From Oryzomicrobium terrae (lineage in GTDB: Bacteria > Pseudomonadota > Gammaproteobacteria > Burkholderiales > Rhodocyclaceae), in assembly GCF_008274805.1 (NCBI RefSeq), contig NZ_CP022579.1, positions 930,001 to 994,000 on the forward strand: a DNA stretch of 64,000 nucleotides, given 5' to 3'. The notes under the pieces were generated by a model. It saw nothing but the letters and a program-made list of their open reading frames with translations, was not told the DNA's origin and ran no database searches. This document shows, one piece after another, positions 63,820-64,000 of the stretch. The translations under genes were made by a program, and so were the position numbers. Positions within the stretch are counted from its first letter, which is position 1, and each line of letters begins with the position of its first letter.

Positions 63820-64000
63820 GTTAGGTGATTAGGTCTCGGTGAGAGGTCGCGCTAGCGGAGTCGGATGAAAAGGGCCGCAAGGCCGGGAAAATGTCCAGCC
63901 CGGGCGATTTTGCCGGGTGGGCTCCGAAAAGCGAAAAAATTCCGTGAAATATTCTACTATGGCGGCCGTAAACAAGGGCCAGTTCTTGCTGGTCGTGATA
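63820..64000. other. intergenic region left of an unseen gene, upstream of fliF
   Basis: 181 bases with no gene. On the minus strand TAGAAT (near 63950) could be a -10 for fliF but has no good -35. On the plus strand GCCGTAAA (63965-63972) has GAAATATT 11 bases upstream, a weak sigma-28-like pattern that would serve a gene beyond the window. Confidence 0.3.

Overview
The window is a GC-rich (visibly AT-poor, strong G/C third-codon bias) bacterial chromosome segment. Gene content and order point to a polarly flagellated betaproteobacterium. My best guess is Rhodocyclales (an Azospira/Dechloromonas-like organism); this is inference from remembered gene order, not a database result.

Left third (1-18700), housekeeping and accessory genes: a Crp/Fnr regulator, ftsK, lolA, an orphan PstS-type phosphate-binding protein, a small cytochrome c, a NERD-nuclease/SF1 helicase followed by a membrane coiled-coil protein of clearly lower GC, rarA, serS, the lytic transglycosylase mltF, tRNA-Ser(CGA), a DUF599-like membrane protein, an HNH endonuclease, a TonB-like protein and a zinc-ribbon Nudix hydrolase. 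The stretch 6650-10180 is the only region that looks horizontally acquired.

Right two thirds (18880-63820), an almost complete motility regulon in large blocks. (a) motA-motB-cheR-cheB-mcp-cheV-cheV-cheY-cheZ-cheA (+) covers stator 1 and the chemosensory pathway. (b) flhB-flhA-flhF-flhG-fliA-motC-motD (+) covers export gate, polar placement, sigma-28 and stator 2. (c) flgN-flgM (-) and flgA (-) diverge from (d) flgBCDEFGHIJKL plus a translationally coupled lipoprotein gene (+), for rod, hook, L/P rings and hook-filament junction. (e) fliR-Q-P-O, fliN-M-L and fliK-J-I-H-G-F (-) cover the export apparatus, C-ring, hook-length control, export ATPase and MS ring. Filament genes (fliC, fliD, fliS), fliE and the master regulators are not in the window; fliE may lie just past the right edge.

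The flagellar hierarchy is partly readable in promoters. GG-N10-GC sigma-54-type sites precede flgB and fliK. Sigma-28-type sites with exact 11-base spacing precede flgM and flgK, the classes expected for FliA-dependent genes.

Features most worth a second look: the FlhG homologue has arginine in place of both P-loop lysines yet keeps the N-terminal DQAxxLR FlhF-activating motif. The chemotaxis cluster has two tandem CheV proteins but no cheW or cheD. CheA appears to lack P2. CheZ carries short N-terminal repeats resembling CheY-binding peptides. The MCP carries an extra C-terminal cytoplasmic domain. The NERD helicase/membrane protein pair has a palindromic candidate operator. A long inverted-repeat element lies between rarA and serS.
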